A stretch of DNA of 64,000 nucleotides, from contig NZ_QWDC01000001.1 of NCBI RefSeq assembly GCF_003432115.1, positions 620,001-684,000 on the forward strand, written 5' to 3'. The stretch's first letter is position 1. Every line of letters begins with the position of its first letter. Source of the DNA: Mucilaginibacter conchicola (GTDB taxonomy: Bacteria > Bacteroidota > Bacteroidia > Sphingobacteriales > Sphingobacteriaceae). The notes below the pieces were generated by a model. It searched no databases, was not told the origin of the DNA, and was given only the letters and a program-made list of their open reading frames with translations. Positions 42,978 to 50,798 of the stretch are shown here, piece by piece. The position numbers and the translations under genes are program-made.

Positions 42978-44159
42978 ATGGCCAAAACCGACCTGTACGA
43001 AGCGCCTGATTACTATTTATTAGACGAACTACTTAGCGACGAGCATAAACTTATCCGCGCCAGCGTACGCGAATGGGTGAAGAAAGAAGTAAGCCCTGTA
43101 ATTGAGGATTACGCGCAACGTGCAGAATTTCCGAGGCATCTTTTAAAAGGTTTGGCTGAAATTGGTGCCTTTGGCCCAACCATCCCGGTTGAGTATGGCG
43201 GCGCAGGTTTAGACTATACAGCCTACGGTATCATTATGCAGGAGATTGAGCGTGGCGACTCGGGCATACGGTCAACGGCATCGGTACAGGGATCGTTGGT
43301 GATGTACCCGATCTACGCTTATGGCAGCGAGGAGCAGAAACATAAATACCTGCCTAAACTGGCTACAGGCGAATTAATGGGCTGTTTCGGCCTTACCGAA
43401 CCGGACCATGGCTCTAACCCCGGTGGCATGGTTACCAACATCAAAGATGCTGGCGACCACTATATCCTTAATGGTGCTAAAATGTGGATCTCAAACGCGC
43501 CGTTTGCCGATATAGCTGTTGTATGGGCCAAAGATGAGGAAGGAAAGATCCGAGGATTGATAGTAGAGCGTGGTATGGAAGGTTTTACCACACCCGAGAC
43601 GCATAATAAATGGTCGTTACGTGCCTCGGCAACCGGTGAACTGGTTTTTGATAATGTAAAAGTACCTAAGGAGAACATATTCCCGAACGTATCGGGCTTA
43701 AAAGGCCCTCTGGGTTGCCTTAACCAGGCGCGTTACGGCATAGCATGGGGTGCGTTGGGTGCAGCGATGGATTGCTACGATACTGCGCTGCGTTACTCAA
43801 AAGAACGTGTACAATTTGGCCGCCCTATAGGCGGTTTTCAACTTCAGCAAAAGAAACTGGCCGAGATGATTACCGAGATTACTAAAGGCCAATTATTAGT
43901 ATGGCGTTTAGCCACCTTAAAAAATGAGAACCGTGCTACAGCAGCCCAGATCTCGATGGCTAAACGCAACAGTGTTGAGGTTGCCATTACCATTGCCCGC
44001 GAGGCCAGGCAGATGCTGGGCGGCATGGGCATTACAGGTGAATATCCAATAATGCGACACATGGCTAACCTTGAGTCAGTAATTACGTATGAAGGTACAC
44101 ATGACATTCACTTGCTGATAACCGGCATGGATGTTACCGGCGAAAATGCCTTCAAATAG
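42978..44159 (+). CDS. Glutaryl-CoA dehydrogenase-like acyl-CoA dehydrogenase
   Basis: A 393-residue acyl-CoA dehydrogenase. GIRSTASVQGSLVMYPIYAYGSEEQ and CFGLTEPDHGSNPGGM are typical of glutaryl-CoA dehydrogenases, as is the catalytic Glu in the YEGTHDIHLLITGMD segment (about residue 374). The C-terminal helical domain contains LGGMGITGEYPIMRHM. It oxidises and decarboxylates glutaryl-CoA to crotonyl-CoA with FAD, a step of lysine and tryptophan breakdown. Electron transfer flavoprotein genes are not nearby. It is a single-gene unit with its own promoter. Confidence 0.9.
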   Translation: MAKTDLYEAPDYYLLDELLSDEHKLIRASVREWVKKEVSPVIEDYAQRAEFPRHLLKGLAEIGAFGPTIPVEYGGAGLDYTAYGIIMQEIERGDSGIRSTASVQGSLVMYPIYAYGSEEQKHKYLPKLATGELMGCFGLTEPDHGSNPGGMVTNIKDAGDHYILNGAKMWISNAPFADIAVVWAKDEEGKIRGLIVERGMEGFTTPETHNKWSLRASATGELVFDNVKVPKENIFPNVSGLKGPLGCLNQARYGIAWGALGAAMDCYDTALRYSKERVQFGRPIGGFQLQQKKLAEMITEITKGQLLVWRLATLKNENRATAAQISMAKRNSVEVAITIAREARQMLGGMGITGEYPIMRHMANLESVITYEGTHDIHLLITGMDVTGENAFK

Positions 44160-44188
44160 CTATAGGTTAAATAAATATAGCTATAGGT
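44156..44188 (+). repeat. Two 12-bp direct repeats upstream of the histidine kinase
   Basis: ATAGCTATAGGT occurs at 44156-44167 and 44177-44188, 21 bp apart (two helical turns), upstream of the -7 box at 44212. It may be a binding site for a dimeric regulator. Confidence 0.45.
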
Positions 44189-44211
44189 GGTATTATTAGC
44201 CTTTATAGTTC

Positions 44212-44219
44212 TATATTTG
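44212..44219 (+). promoter_or_regulatory. -7 box of the histidine kinase gene (TATATTTG)
   Basis: TATATTTG is an exact TAnnTTTG match, 26 bp before the TTG start of the kinase gene. Confidence 0.5.
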
Positions 44220-44245
44220 TTCATACCTCTAAACTATTACTAAAG

Positions 44246-46396
44246 TTGACGCATATCACCGTCAGTCGTGTAAAGAAACTAACCTTATCTTATTTGCTGC
44301 TTGTTTTAGCGGCAATGTTTGCAGCGTGCAATCAATCTGCGGGTAAAAAAGATACAGGCGAATACTCTGAAGAGTTTCTTAAGATCCAGCATAAGGCCGA
44401 AGACAAATTTGGCCACAATGCCATTAAAGCAGGTCATGATTACCTCGATTCTGCATTTTCTAAATTAAAACACCCAACGGTTAACGACCGCTTTAGGTAT
44501 TATGCCTTAAAATACGTTTATTTCCAGAAAACATTAAGAGATTTTGACAGCGCCATGCTGTATGCCGATAGCATGCTTGCATTGGCTAATAAAAGTGTAA
44601 ACCCTAAACAATACTCTATGAACTATGCCGAGGCTAATTTTGCCCGCGGCGATAGTTTTTTTGAATTAAAACAGTTTAATGACGCATACCAGGCTTACTA
44701 TCAAGGTTATTTAACAGGCAAGAACTATCTTAACCTTGCCGCCCTTTGCGATTATACTTACCGCATGGGCATGATCATGTATAAAAAGGGCCATTACAAA
44801 CTGGCAGCTAATTATTTTAAAGACAGCTATCATCAAATAAGTGAAGAAGCCCGCACTTTTGATCGCGGTTTCCCAGGTTTTTATCGCCGCCAGGAGTTGC
44901 TTGACAATATTGCCATCAGTTACAAACACAACAACGAGGCTGATAGTGCTATCAAGTATTTCGACATTGCGCTAAAATTCATTAATGACAATGCCCCGCT
45001 ATTTCCCGATCGTAAACGCGATATGGATATGGCTCGTGGTGTGGTATACGGCAATAAGGCCGAGATATACATGCAAACAAAGCAGTTTAACAACGCCATT
45101 GACCTGCTTAAGAAAAGCATAGCCATCAATATGCAGCCCGGTTTCGACAACCGCGACGCTGAGCTATCTGAGATAAAACTGGGTCAGATCTATTTGGATA
45201 TCCACGCTTCAGACTCACTGATAAACCTCCTTGGTAATATCCGCAAACAATTGGATACGGTTGCTAACGCCGATGCCGAAGCTGATTATAATCGCTTATT
45301 GGGTAACCTTTACGTTCAGAGAAACGATCTTAAACTGGCTATTAACCATATACAGCGTTATAACCTGATGAAGGATTCCATTATAAAACGATCGGCCCTT
45401 TTGATGGAAAGCGATGTTAACCAACAATTAGCCAACTACGAGAAACAGCACGAAATAGATAAACTGAGCAATAGCAGCAAGTTGCAAACTATTTACTTGT
45501 ACGTAAGCATTTTCTTTGCTTTAATGGCGGTCATCATCGTGTTTTTGGTATATCGTAACTTTAAACGTAGCCGCCAGGAAGTAAAAACCATCAACGTACT
45601 AAACAAGCAAATAAACGAGCAGAATTACAACCTCGAGAAAGCTTTAAAAGAGATAAACACCAGCAGCCAGGAGAAAGATCGTATACTGCGTGCGGTAGCA
45701 CATGATCTTAGAAACCCTATAGGCGGCATTGCTTCTTTGACTACCATAATGGCCGAGGAAGACTACAGCGAAGAGCAAAAGGAAATGATTAACCTGGTGA
45801 AAGAAACTTCTTTTAACTCATTAGAACTGATCAACGAGATACTGGAAGCTACAAATCTCAACTCGGTTGAGTTGCACCCCGAGCCAACAGAGATCAACGG
45901 CCTGTTAAGTAACAGTGTAGAGCTGTTGAAATTTAAAGCTGCTGAAAAAGGCCAGGAAATTATTCTTGAGCCGTTAGATAAACAAATAGAACTGGTAATT
46001 AGTCGCGAAAAAATATGGCGTGTGGTAAGTAATTTGATCACTAATGCCATCAAATTTAGCCCTACAGGCGGCACTATCCAGGTTAAGGCTTTTGAGTTTG
46101 AAGATCACAAAATAGTTATAGCGGTGAAAGATAACGGTATTGGTATCCCTGATAAAATGAAGGACCAAATATTCAATATGTTTACAAGCGCACAACGCCC
46201 CGGCACTGCCGGTGAGAAATCATTTGGTTTAGGTTTATCCATTTGTCGCCAGATAATGGAGAAACATCATGGCAAGATTTGGTTTGAGAGTGATGTGGAT
46301 AAGGGTACCACTTTCTTTATCAGTTTACCCCTGATACTTGCCGGTGTCCACGGCGGTTCAAACACTGCTCAAAAATTCAGCGAACCAACGGCCTGA
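44246..46396 (+). CDS. TPR-containing sensor histidine kinase, lipoprotein signal
   Basis: A 716-residue sensor kinase that must start at the TTG at 44246, because no ATG precedes the signal LLLVLAAMFAAC (Cys about 28). Residues about 60-370 are TPR-like helical repeats, followed by a membrane helix at about 412-432 (IYLYVSIFFALMAVIIVFLVY), a coiled coil, the H-box VAHDLRNPIGG, the N-box VVSNLITNAIKF, G1 DNGIGIPD and G2 GLGLSICRQIMEKHHG. The TPR part should sense a protein or peptide outside the cell. No receiver domain or response regulator is adjacent, so it is an orphan kinase. Its 3' end overlaps the convergent GH1 gene by 39 bp. Confidence 0.9.
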   Translation: MTHITVSRVKKLTLSYLLLVLAAMFAACNQSAGKKDTGEYSEEFLKIQHKAEDKFGHNAIKAGHDYLDSAFSKLKHPTVNDRFRYYALKYVYFQKTLRDFDSAMLYADSMLALANKSVNPKQYSMNYAEANFARGDSFFELKQFNDAYQAYYQGYLTGKNYLNLAALCDYTYRMGMIMYKKGHYKLAANYFKDSYHQISEEARTFDRGFPGFYRRQELLDNIAISYKHNNEADSAIKYFDIALKFINDNAPLFPDRKRDMDMARGVVYGNKAEIYMQTKQFNNAIDLLKKSIAINMQPGFDNRDAELSEIKLGQIYLDIHASDSLINLLGNIRKQLDTVANADAEADYNRLLGNLYVQRNDLKLAINHIQRYNLMKDSIIKRSALLMESDVNQQLANYEKQHEIDKLSNSSKLQTIYLYVSIFFALMAVIIVFLVYRNFKRSRQEVKTINVLNKQINEQNYNLEKALKEINTSSQEKDRILRAVAHDLRNPIGGIASLTTIMAEEDYSEEQKEMINLVKETSFNSLELINEILEATNLNSVELHPEPTEINGLLSNSVELLKFKAAEKGQEIILEPLDKQIELVISREKIWRVVSNLITNAIKFSPTGGTIQVKAFEFEDHKIVIAVKDNGIGIPDKMKDQIFNMFTSAQRPGTAGEKSFGLGLSICRQIMEKHHGKIWFESDVDKGTTFFISLPLILAGVHGGSNTAQKFSEPTA

Positions 46397-47719
46397 TGCT
46401 TTAATAATACGCTGCTGCGTTTCAAAATTTACATGTATCAATCCAAAACGCGGGTGATAACCTTCTGCCCATTCAAAATTATCGGTTAAGGTCCACACAA
46501 AGTAGCCTTCAACATTATAACCTTCTTGCCTGGCTTTTAATACTTGCTGCAGATGGGTTTGCAGGTAGGTTACCCGGCGCTGATCATCAACTTCGTTGTT
46601 AAAAACTGTGTCAGGGAAAGCTGCACCATTTTCGGTGATAATAATTTTCTTTATCTGCGGGTACGCGTTAAACTTCTTGATCATTTCGTAGATGCAAGGT
46701 GGGTATACTTCCCACTTCATATCGGTAAGCTCAACGCCCCTATCCTGCGCTTTTACCAGGCTGGCGCCTATATATGGTGTAAAAAATGAATATTTTACAA
46801 TCTCGCGTGTGTAATTCTGTATCCCGATAAAATCAAAATCGAAACTCATATCGGCCTCATCACCGGGCAGGATATACTTGTTAATGCCTTTCAGCGCTTT
46901 CACTTCATCTGTTGGATAACCCAGGCCTAAGAGCGGTTCTATGTATAGGCGATTGATCAAAGCATCAGCACGTTTGGCTGCTGCTATGTGTTTCGGTTTA
47001 TCAGCATAAGGCTCAATGTATGAACAAGAGAACGTATTGCCTATCTGCGCATCAGGGCATAGTTCGCGTAATATCCTCGCTCCTGCTACTATACTTAATA
47101 CTACGTGGTGTATTGCCGGCAAAAAATTCTTTAGCCCTGTACGGCCCGGGGCGTGTATACCCAGGAAATATCCGGCGCCTGTAAATACAGCAGGCTCATT
47201 CATTACCATCCAGTGTTTTACACGGTCGCCAAAGCTTTTGGCACATACGGTTACAAAATTACTGAACCACGTAACTATCTTGCGGTTGGTCCAGCCGCCG
47301 TTATCTTCCAGTATCTGTGGCAAATCCCAGTGGTAAACGGTAATCCACGGTTCAACACCTTGCTCAAGGCAGTAATCAATAACTTTATTGTAATGATCAA
47401 TACCTGCCTGGTTTACTTCGCCGGTGCCTTTTGGCAACACGCGGCTCCATGCTATAGAAAAACGGAAGTTAGGAATGTTCAACTCCTTAACAAGGTCGAT
47501 ATCACGTTTGTAATCTTTATAAAAATCACAGGCGTGTGTTGGTGTATCGCCGTTAAGTATCTTGCCTTTTTTTGAGCTGAAGGTATCCCATATTGATGCG
47601 CTTTTGCCGTCAACATCGCATGAGCCTTCTATTTGTAGTGCCGCGGTAGAAACACCCCAGGCAAAATCATCACCGAAAAGAGATCTGTTCAAAGAGGAAA
47701 AAGAGTGGTCAGTATCCAT
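46358..47719 (-). CDS. GH1 beta-glucosidase
   Basis: A 453-residue cytoplasmic GH1 enzyme. GDDFAWGVSTAALQIEGS opens the barrel, FRFSIAWSRVLP follows, the acid/base Glu is in HWMVMNEPAVF, the nucleophile Glu in IIITENGAAFPD, and YFVWTLTDNFEWAEGY closes the active site. There is no signal peptide, so it cleaves beta-glucosides (or other beta-glycosides) after uptake. Downstream it converges with the histidine kinase gene and overlaps its 3' end. It is a single-gene unit away from both sus loci. Confidence 0.94.
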   Translation of the reverse strand: MDTDHSFSSLNRSLFGDDFAWGVSTAALQIEGSCDVDGKSASIWDTFSSKKGKILNGDTPTHACDFYKDYKRDIDLVKELNIPNFRFSIAWSRVLPKGTGEVNQAGIDHYNKVIDYCLEQGVEPWITVYHWDLPQILEDNGGWTNRKIVTWFSNFVTVCAKSFGDRVKHWMVMNEPAVFTGAGYFLGIHAPGRTGLKNFLPAIHHVVLSIVAGARILRELCPDAQIGNTFSCSYIEPYADKPKHIAAAKRADALINRLYIEPLLGLGYPTDEVKALKGINKYILPGDEADMSFDFDFIGIQNYTREIVKYSFFTPYIGASLVKAQDRGVELTDMKWEVYPPCIYEMIKKFNAYPQIKKIIITENGAAFPDTVFNNEVDDQRRVTYLQTHLQQVLKARQEGYNVEGYFVWTLTDNFEWAEGYHPRFGLIHVNFETQQRIIKASGRWFAEFLSSV

Positions 47720-48024
47720 TTATTTGAGCCAAGCGTAGCCCAAAATGTGCATTATAATTGTATAAAAGAAACTCCTGGAAAAATTAGTGCATAAAAGATG
47801 ATCTCATGCCTCTCAAAAACAACCATTCGCGAAAATGGCTCACTATGGCGCTCAGTCTTTTAATCATTTTCATAACGTTTCACATTTGTTGATATTCAAA
47901 TCTAACCCACAGGTATGTACTTACAGTGTGGTTAATGTTATTTAATTGTAAACAAAGGTTATGCAAGCTACTACATACGCTATAAATATCGCCCGCCCGC
48001 TTCTGTAATACGACCAACGTTGAT
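47720..48024. other. Intergenic stretch of about 300 bp without a gene
   Basis: I see no coding frame, RNA gene or repeat with support in this stretch between the divergent GH1 and DinB genes. It should hold the GH1 promoter and the upstream part of the DinB promoter. Confidence 0.5.
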
Positions 48025-48032
48025 TACATTTG
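48025..48032 (+). promoter_or_regulatory. -7 box of the DinB-SCO-cytochrome unit (TACATTTG)
   Basis: TACATTTG is an exact TAnnTTTG match ending six bases before the ATG at 48039, so the message may be leaderless or nearly so. TCTG (one mismatch to TTTG) stands 19 bp upstream at 48002. Confidence 0.5.
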
Positions 48033-48038
48033 CTGCCG

Positions 48039-48518
48039 ATGAAAGCCCATTTTATCTACCTTTTTCATTACGACCGCTATTGCAACAAGCTAATGATAGA
48101 TCTTTTGCTAAGTACCGGCCTTACCGGTAAGGCAGTCGATCTGATGTCGCACACTTTGGTTGCCCAACAGATATGGCTAAGTCGTTGCTTAAACAAACCC
48201 GCTCCTACCGCAGAACTTTGGGCGCCGGGCAACGTAGAAAAGCTAATGGGTGCAAATGACAGGAACTTTGAAGAATGGGTGGCGTACATCAATACCTTGC
48301 AATCTGAAGATCTTGAAACCATCATCAGTTACAAAAACACTAAAGGCACGCCGTTCAACGACCAGCTGGCTGATATTATTACGCACGTAATTAACCATGG
48401 CACGCATCACAGGGCACAAATAGGCCAGTTATTGAAAACAGCCGGTGCCGAATTGCCATCTACAGATTACATTCATTACATCAGAAACCATAAAACATCT
48501 ATACTTAGCACATTATGA
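48039..48518 (+). CDS. DinB family protein
   Basis: I take the ATG at 48039 (MKAHFIYLFHYDRYCNKLMI), giving 159 residues; a TTG three codons upstream lies in the -7 box region. The DinB four-helix bundle shows its three metal-binding histidines: His in SHTLVAQQIWLSRC, and the HVINHGTHHRAQIGQ pair near the C-terminus. Members often act as thiol-dependent metalloenzymes, but most are uncharacterised. It opens a chain of four genes with ATGA overlaps leading to SCO and cytochrome c. The link to copper/heme proteins is suggestive only. Confidence 0.85.
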   Translation: MKAHFIYLFHYDRYCNKLMIDLLLSTGLTGKAVDLMSHTLVAQQIWLSRCLNKPAPTAELWAPGNVEKLMGANDRNFEEWVAYINTLQSEDLETIISYKNTKGTPFNDQLADIITHVINHGTHHRAQIGQLLKTAGAELPSTDYIHYIRNHKTSILSTL

Positions 48519-48925
48519 AGAAACTTTTCGCCGCTGCAATTTTAAGCGCCACTTTGTTTAGCTGCGCTGATAAACAACAACAGGAAAAAGACCTGCTTAA
48601 TGAAGTTATTGCCATACACGACCGTGTAATGGAGAAAGACGAGCTGGTGATGATCAACAAAATGCAACTGGATACTTTAATAAAAGACAGCGTATCTGCC
48701 GATGTTACCACAAAAGCGATCTCGTTAAGAGGCAACCTTGATACCGTTGACAGCCGTATGGAAAAATGGATGCACAATTTTGATGCGGAGAATAAAGGCA
48801 AAAGTCACGATGAGATCATCACCTACCTTACCGATCAGAAAAAACAGATCAGCGCTTTGGATAGCAACCTGAACATCGCCGTTAAAACGGCCGATACTTT
48901 TATCAAACAAAATAAAAAGAAATGA
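48515..48925 (+). CDS. Small lipoprotein of unknown function
   Basis: A 136-residue lipoprotein with lipobox LFSC (Cys at 17). The rest is predominantly helical and charged (KQQQEKDLLNEVIAIHDRVME and VKTADTFIKQNKKK), with likely coiled-coil character. I do not recognise a domain. It overlaps the DinB gene by ATGA and is itself overlapped by the SCO gene by four bases, so it belongs to the same unit. Similar small lipoproteins next to SCO genes occur in other Bacteroidota, which hints at a role near copper delivery; this is inference. Confidence 0.7.
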   Translation: MKKLFAAAILSATLFSCADKQQQEKDLLNEVIAIHDRVMEKDELVMINKMQLDTLIKDSVSADVTTKAISLRGNLDTVDSRMEKWMHNFDAENKGKSHDEIITYLTDQKKQISALDSNLNIAVKTADTFIKQNKKK

Positions 48926-49578
48926 AAAAGTTAGCGGGAGCACTTTTCTTATTACTTGGCTTTGCTGCCTGTAAATTTAAAGCTGAGGAAAGCAAATTAC
49001 CCATATTGGGCCAGCGCGAAGCGGTTACCAAAACCGTGAACGGCAAACAGGTGGTTGATACTGTATATCAAACCATTCCCGACTTTAAGTTTGTGAACCA
49101 GTATGGCGATACCATTACCCAAAACAGCTTAAAGGGCAATATTTATGTGGCCGATTTCTTTTTTACCACCTGCCCCTCTATTTGCCCCATTATGCACCGC
49201 AACATGCTTAAGGTGTATAACGATTTTAAGAACGTTCCCGATTTTAAGATCATCTCGCATACCATCGACCCGAAACATGATAGCGTAGCTGTATTGAAAA
49301 AATATGCTGATAAACTGGGCATAAGTGGCAACAGCTGGTGGCTGCTGCAAGGCAAAAAAGAAGATACTTACACCCTTGGCCAAAAACATTACCTGGTTGC
49401 TGTAATGCAGGATAACGGTGCACCTGGTGGTTATGTACACCAGGGCTGGTTTGTTTTAGTTGATAAACAGCGCCGCATCCGCGGATACTATGATGGCACC
49501 AAAGAAGACCAGGTTGCCAAAATGATAGATGATATTAAAACCCTGCGTGCCGAGGTAAATACCGAAATAGCCCAATGA
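48922..49578 (+). CDS. SCO1/SenC family copper chaperone-like lipoprotein
   Basis: A 218-residue protein with lipobox GFAAC (Cys17) and a thioredoxin fold. The copper-binding CxxxC is Cys84/Cys88 in TTCPSICPIMH, and a late His in GGYVHQGWFVLVD is the third ligand. SCO proteins deliver copper to cytochrome oxidase CuA, or act in redox control. It is preceded by the small lipoprotein and followed by a cytochrome c, both by ATGA overlap, so the unit probably works at the cell envelope in respiration. Confidence 0.93.
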   Translation: MKKLAGALFLLLGFAACKFKAEESKLPILGQREAVTKTVNGKQVVDTVYQTIPDFKFVNQYGDTITQNSLKGNIYVADFFFTTCPSICPIMHRNMLKVYNDFKNVPDFKIISHTIDPKHDSVAVLKKYADKLGISGNSWWLLQGKKEDTYTLGQKHYLVAVMQDNGAPGGYVHQGWFVLVDKQRRIRGYYDGTKEDQVAKMIDDIKTLRAEVNTEIAQ

Positions 49579-49997
49579 AATTAAAGCTTATTGGTGGCAT
49601 TATTGTATTGATAAGCGTGTTAATAGCCGCTTGCCAAAACGATGCGGACCAGGATTTTAAACGATACTATACCGGTGGCGCAGCTATCTATAAACAGAAG
49701 TGCGAAAACTGCCACGGCAATAACGGCGAAGGCTTAACAAGCTTAATACCACCTTTAACTGATACCGCATTCCTGAAAAAGAACCGCGATTACCTTGCCT
49801 GTATTGTACATAATGGCATAACCGAGCGTGTGCTGACCATCAACAGCAAAGCCTACGAAGGCTCTATGCCCGCTAATACCGACCTTGCCCCAATGGATGT
49901 TGCAAAGGTGCTTACATTTGTAACCAACTCATTCGGCAACAAGCAGGGTACCATTACGGTTGATGTAGTGGAGAAAGACTTGGCTGCTTGCCCGTAG
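49575..49997 (+). CDS. Class I cytochrome c, lipoprotein
   Basis: A 140-residue protein with lipobox LIAAC (Cys20), the heme motif CENCHG (Cys43, Cys46, His47), and a probable axial Met in GSMPANTDL (about residue 97). The ending FVTNSFGNKQGTITVDVVEKDLAACP adds a beta tail with a lone Cys. It transfers electrons in the periplasm. It starts inside the SCO gene (ATGA), last of a four-gene unit; rnpB follows in the same direction with its own promoter. Confidence 0.9.
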   Translation: MKLKLIGGIIVLISVLIAACQNDADQDFKRYYTGGAAIYKQKCENCHGNNGEGLTSLIPPLTDTAFLKKNRDYLACIVHNGITERVLTINSKAYEGSMPANTDLAPMDVAKVLTFVTNSFGNKQGTITVDVVEKDLAACP

Positions 49998-50031
49998 CTC
50001 ACTTTTAACTTTTTACTTTTAACTTTTGACT

Positions 50032-50039
50032 TATCTTTG
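50032..50039 (+). promoter_or_regulatory. -7 box of the rnpB promoter (TATCTTTG)
   Basis: TATCTTTG is an exact TAnnTTTG match immediately upstream of the RNase P RNA. The -33 region is a run of ACTTTTAACTTTT repeats. Confidence 0.7.
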
Positions 50040-50042
50040 TAC

Positions 50043-50428
50043 CTGCAAAACGTTCTATCGCTTCGGGCTTGTTCCGGAGAGGAAAGTCCGGGCAACACAG
50101 AGCATCCTGCTTCCTAACGGGAAGGCGCCGGCAGCCGGCGACAGCAAGTGCCACAGAGAATATACCGCCTTATCCCGATAGCTATCGGGACAGGTAAGGG
50201 TGAAAACGTGAGGTAAGAGCTCACGGCTTTTCCGGGCAACCGGGATCGCGGTAAACCTCAGGAGTTGAAAAACCAAATAGGTTCTGAAAGTGAAGCTGCT
50301 CGCTTCCGCATCCGCAAGGATCGTCAGAATGGGTAGGTTGATAAAGCATACCGGCGACGGTATGATCAGAGATTAATGATAGAAATCTCCGCAAGGAGAC
50401 ACAGAACCCGGCTTACAGATTTGCTGCT
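50043..50428 (+). ncRNA. rnpB: RNase P RNA, bacterial type A
   Basis: The universal P4 segments GAGGAAAGTCCGGGC (from about 50081) and ACAGAACCCGGCTTACAG (from 50401) are both present, at a spacing typical of about 380 nt. GCAAA near 50045 and TTTGC near 50420 can pair as P1. GGTAAGGGTGAAAACGTGAGGTAAGAGCTCACG contains the P10/11 specificity part. The 5' end is set about 5-10 nt after the -7 box, the 3' end before the terminator hairpin; both are approximate to a few bases. Antisense reading frames within it are not genes. Confidence 0.95.
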
Positions 50429-50431
50429 GTT

Positions 50432-50459
50432 AAAATCCCCTCTCGAGGGGATTTTTTTA
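50432..50459 (+). terminator. Terminator of rnpB
   Basis: AAAATCCCCTC and GAGGGGATTTT form a perfect stem with a two-base loop (or nine pairs with a larger loop), followed by seven Ts. Confidence 0.9.
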
Positions 50460-50482
50460 TGTGGGGTGCTTAGAGCCCAACG

Positions 50483-50573
50483 CGTCATTGCGAGGAGCGA
50501 CAGCGACGTGGCAATCCCCTACTTACAGAGCGGCCCTGTAGATCGAGGATTGCCACGCTACGCTCGCAATGAC
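50483..50573. repeat. 92-bp dispersed palindromic repeat, copy 2
   Basis: This copy matches the one at 40926-41017 apart from about four bases near the centre. Its arms are CGTCATTGCGAG and CTCGCAATGAC. It lies between the rnpB terminator and the sulfur operon leader. Confidence 0.85.
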
Positions 50574-50620
50574 ACGTGATGAGAAAAATTTTCAATTAAA
50601 TTCTACTAATTCCCTATACT

Positions 50621-50719
50621 ATGTATATATTTGGAGCTATAGAGATGACAACAATATTCAATACATATAATAACAACCTGATTTTCTGCTGTATGCAGGA
50701 TAATATATCGCGGCTGTAA
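50621..50719 (+). CDS. Possible leader peptide with tandem Cys codons
   Basis: An ATG at 50621 opens 32 codons, and an internal ATG at 50645 opens 24 (MTTIFNTYNNNLIFCCMQ and six more residues), ending at the TAA at 50717. A -7-like box TATATTTG at 50626-50633 favours the internal start. Two adjacent Cys codons (TGC TGT, 50687-50692) come 48 bp before an intrinsic terminator that stands directly ahead of the sulfite reductase gene. This is the layout of an amino-acid attenuator for cysteine. It is not certain that the ORF is translated. Confidence 0.4.
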   Translation: MYIFGAIEMTTIFNTYNNNLIFCCMQDNISRL

Positions 50720-50740
50720 ATGTGTAGATAAAGAATATTT

Positions 50741-50774
50741 GCCTCTTCAGCCACAGCAGAAGGGGCTTTTTTTT
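50741..50774 (+). terminator. Leader terminator (attenuator) ahead of the sulfur operon
   Basis: GCCTCTTC and GAAGGGGC (one G-U) form an 8-bp stem with a 10-nt loop, then eight Ts. It lies only 25 bp upstream of the sulfite reductase ATG. Loop bases CAGCC and ACAGCAG are complementary to upstream GGCTG (50712) and to CTGCTGT (50686), the segment that holds the Cys codons, so alternative pairing is possible. Confidence 0.7.
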
Positions 50775-50798
50775 AGGAGAAAACTAAATACTTAAGAT

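Noticed and set aside
50055..50276. Minus-strand reading frame of 73 codons
   Set aside because: It lies wholly inside the RNase P RNA, in antisense, and is a known kind of false gene over rnpB.
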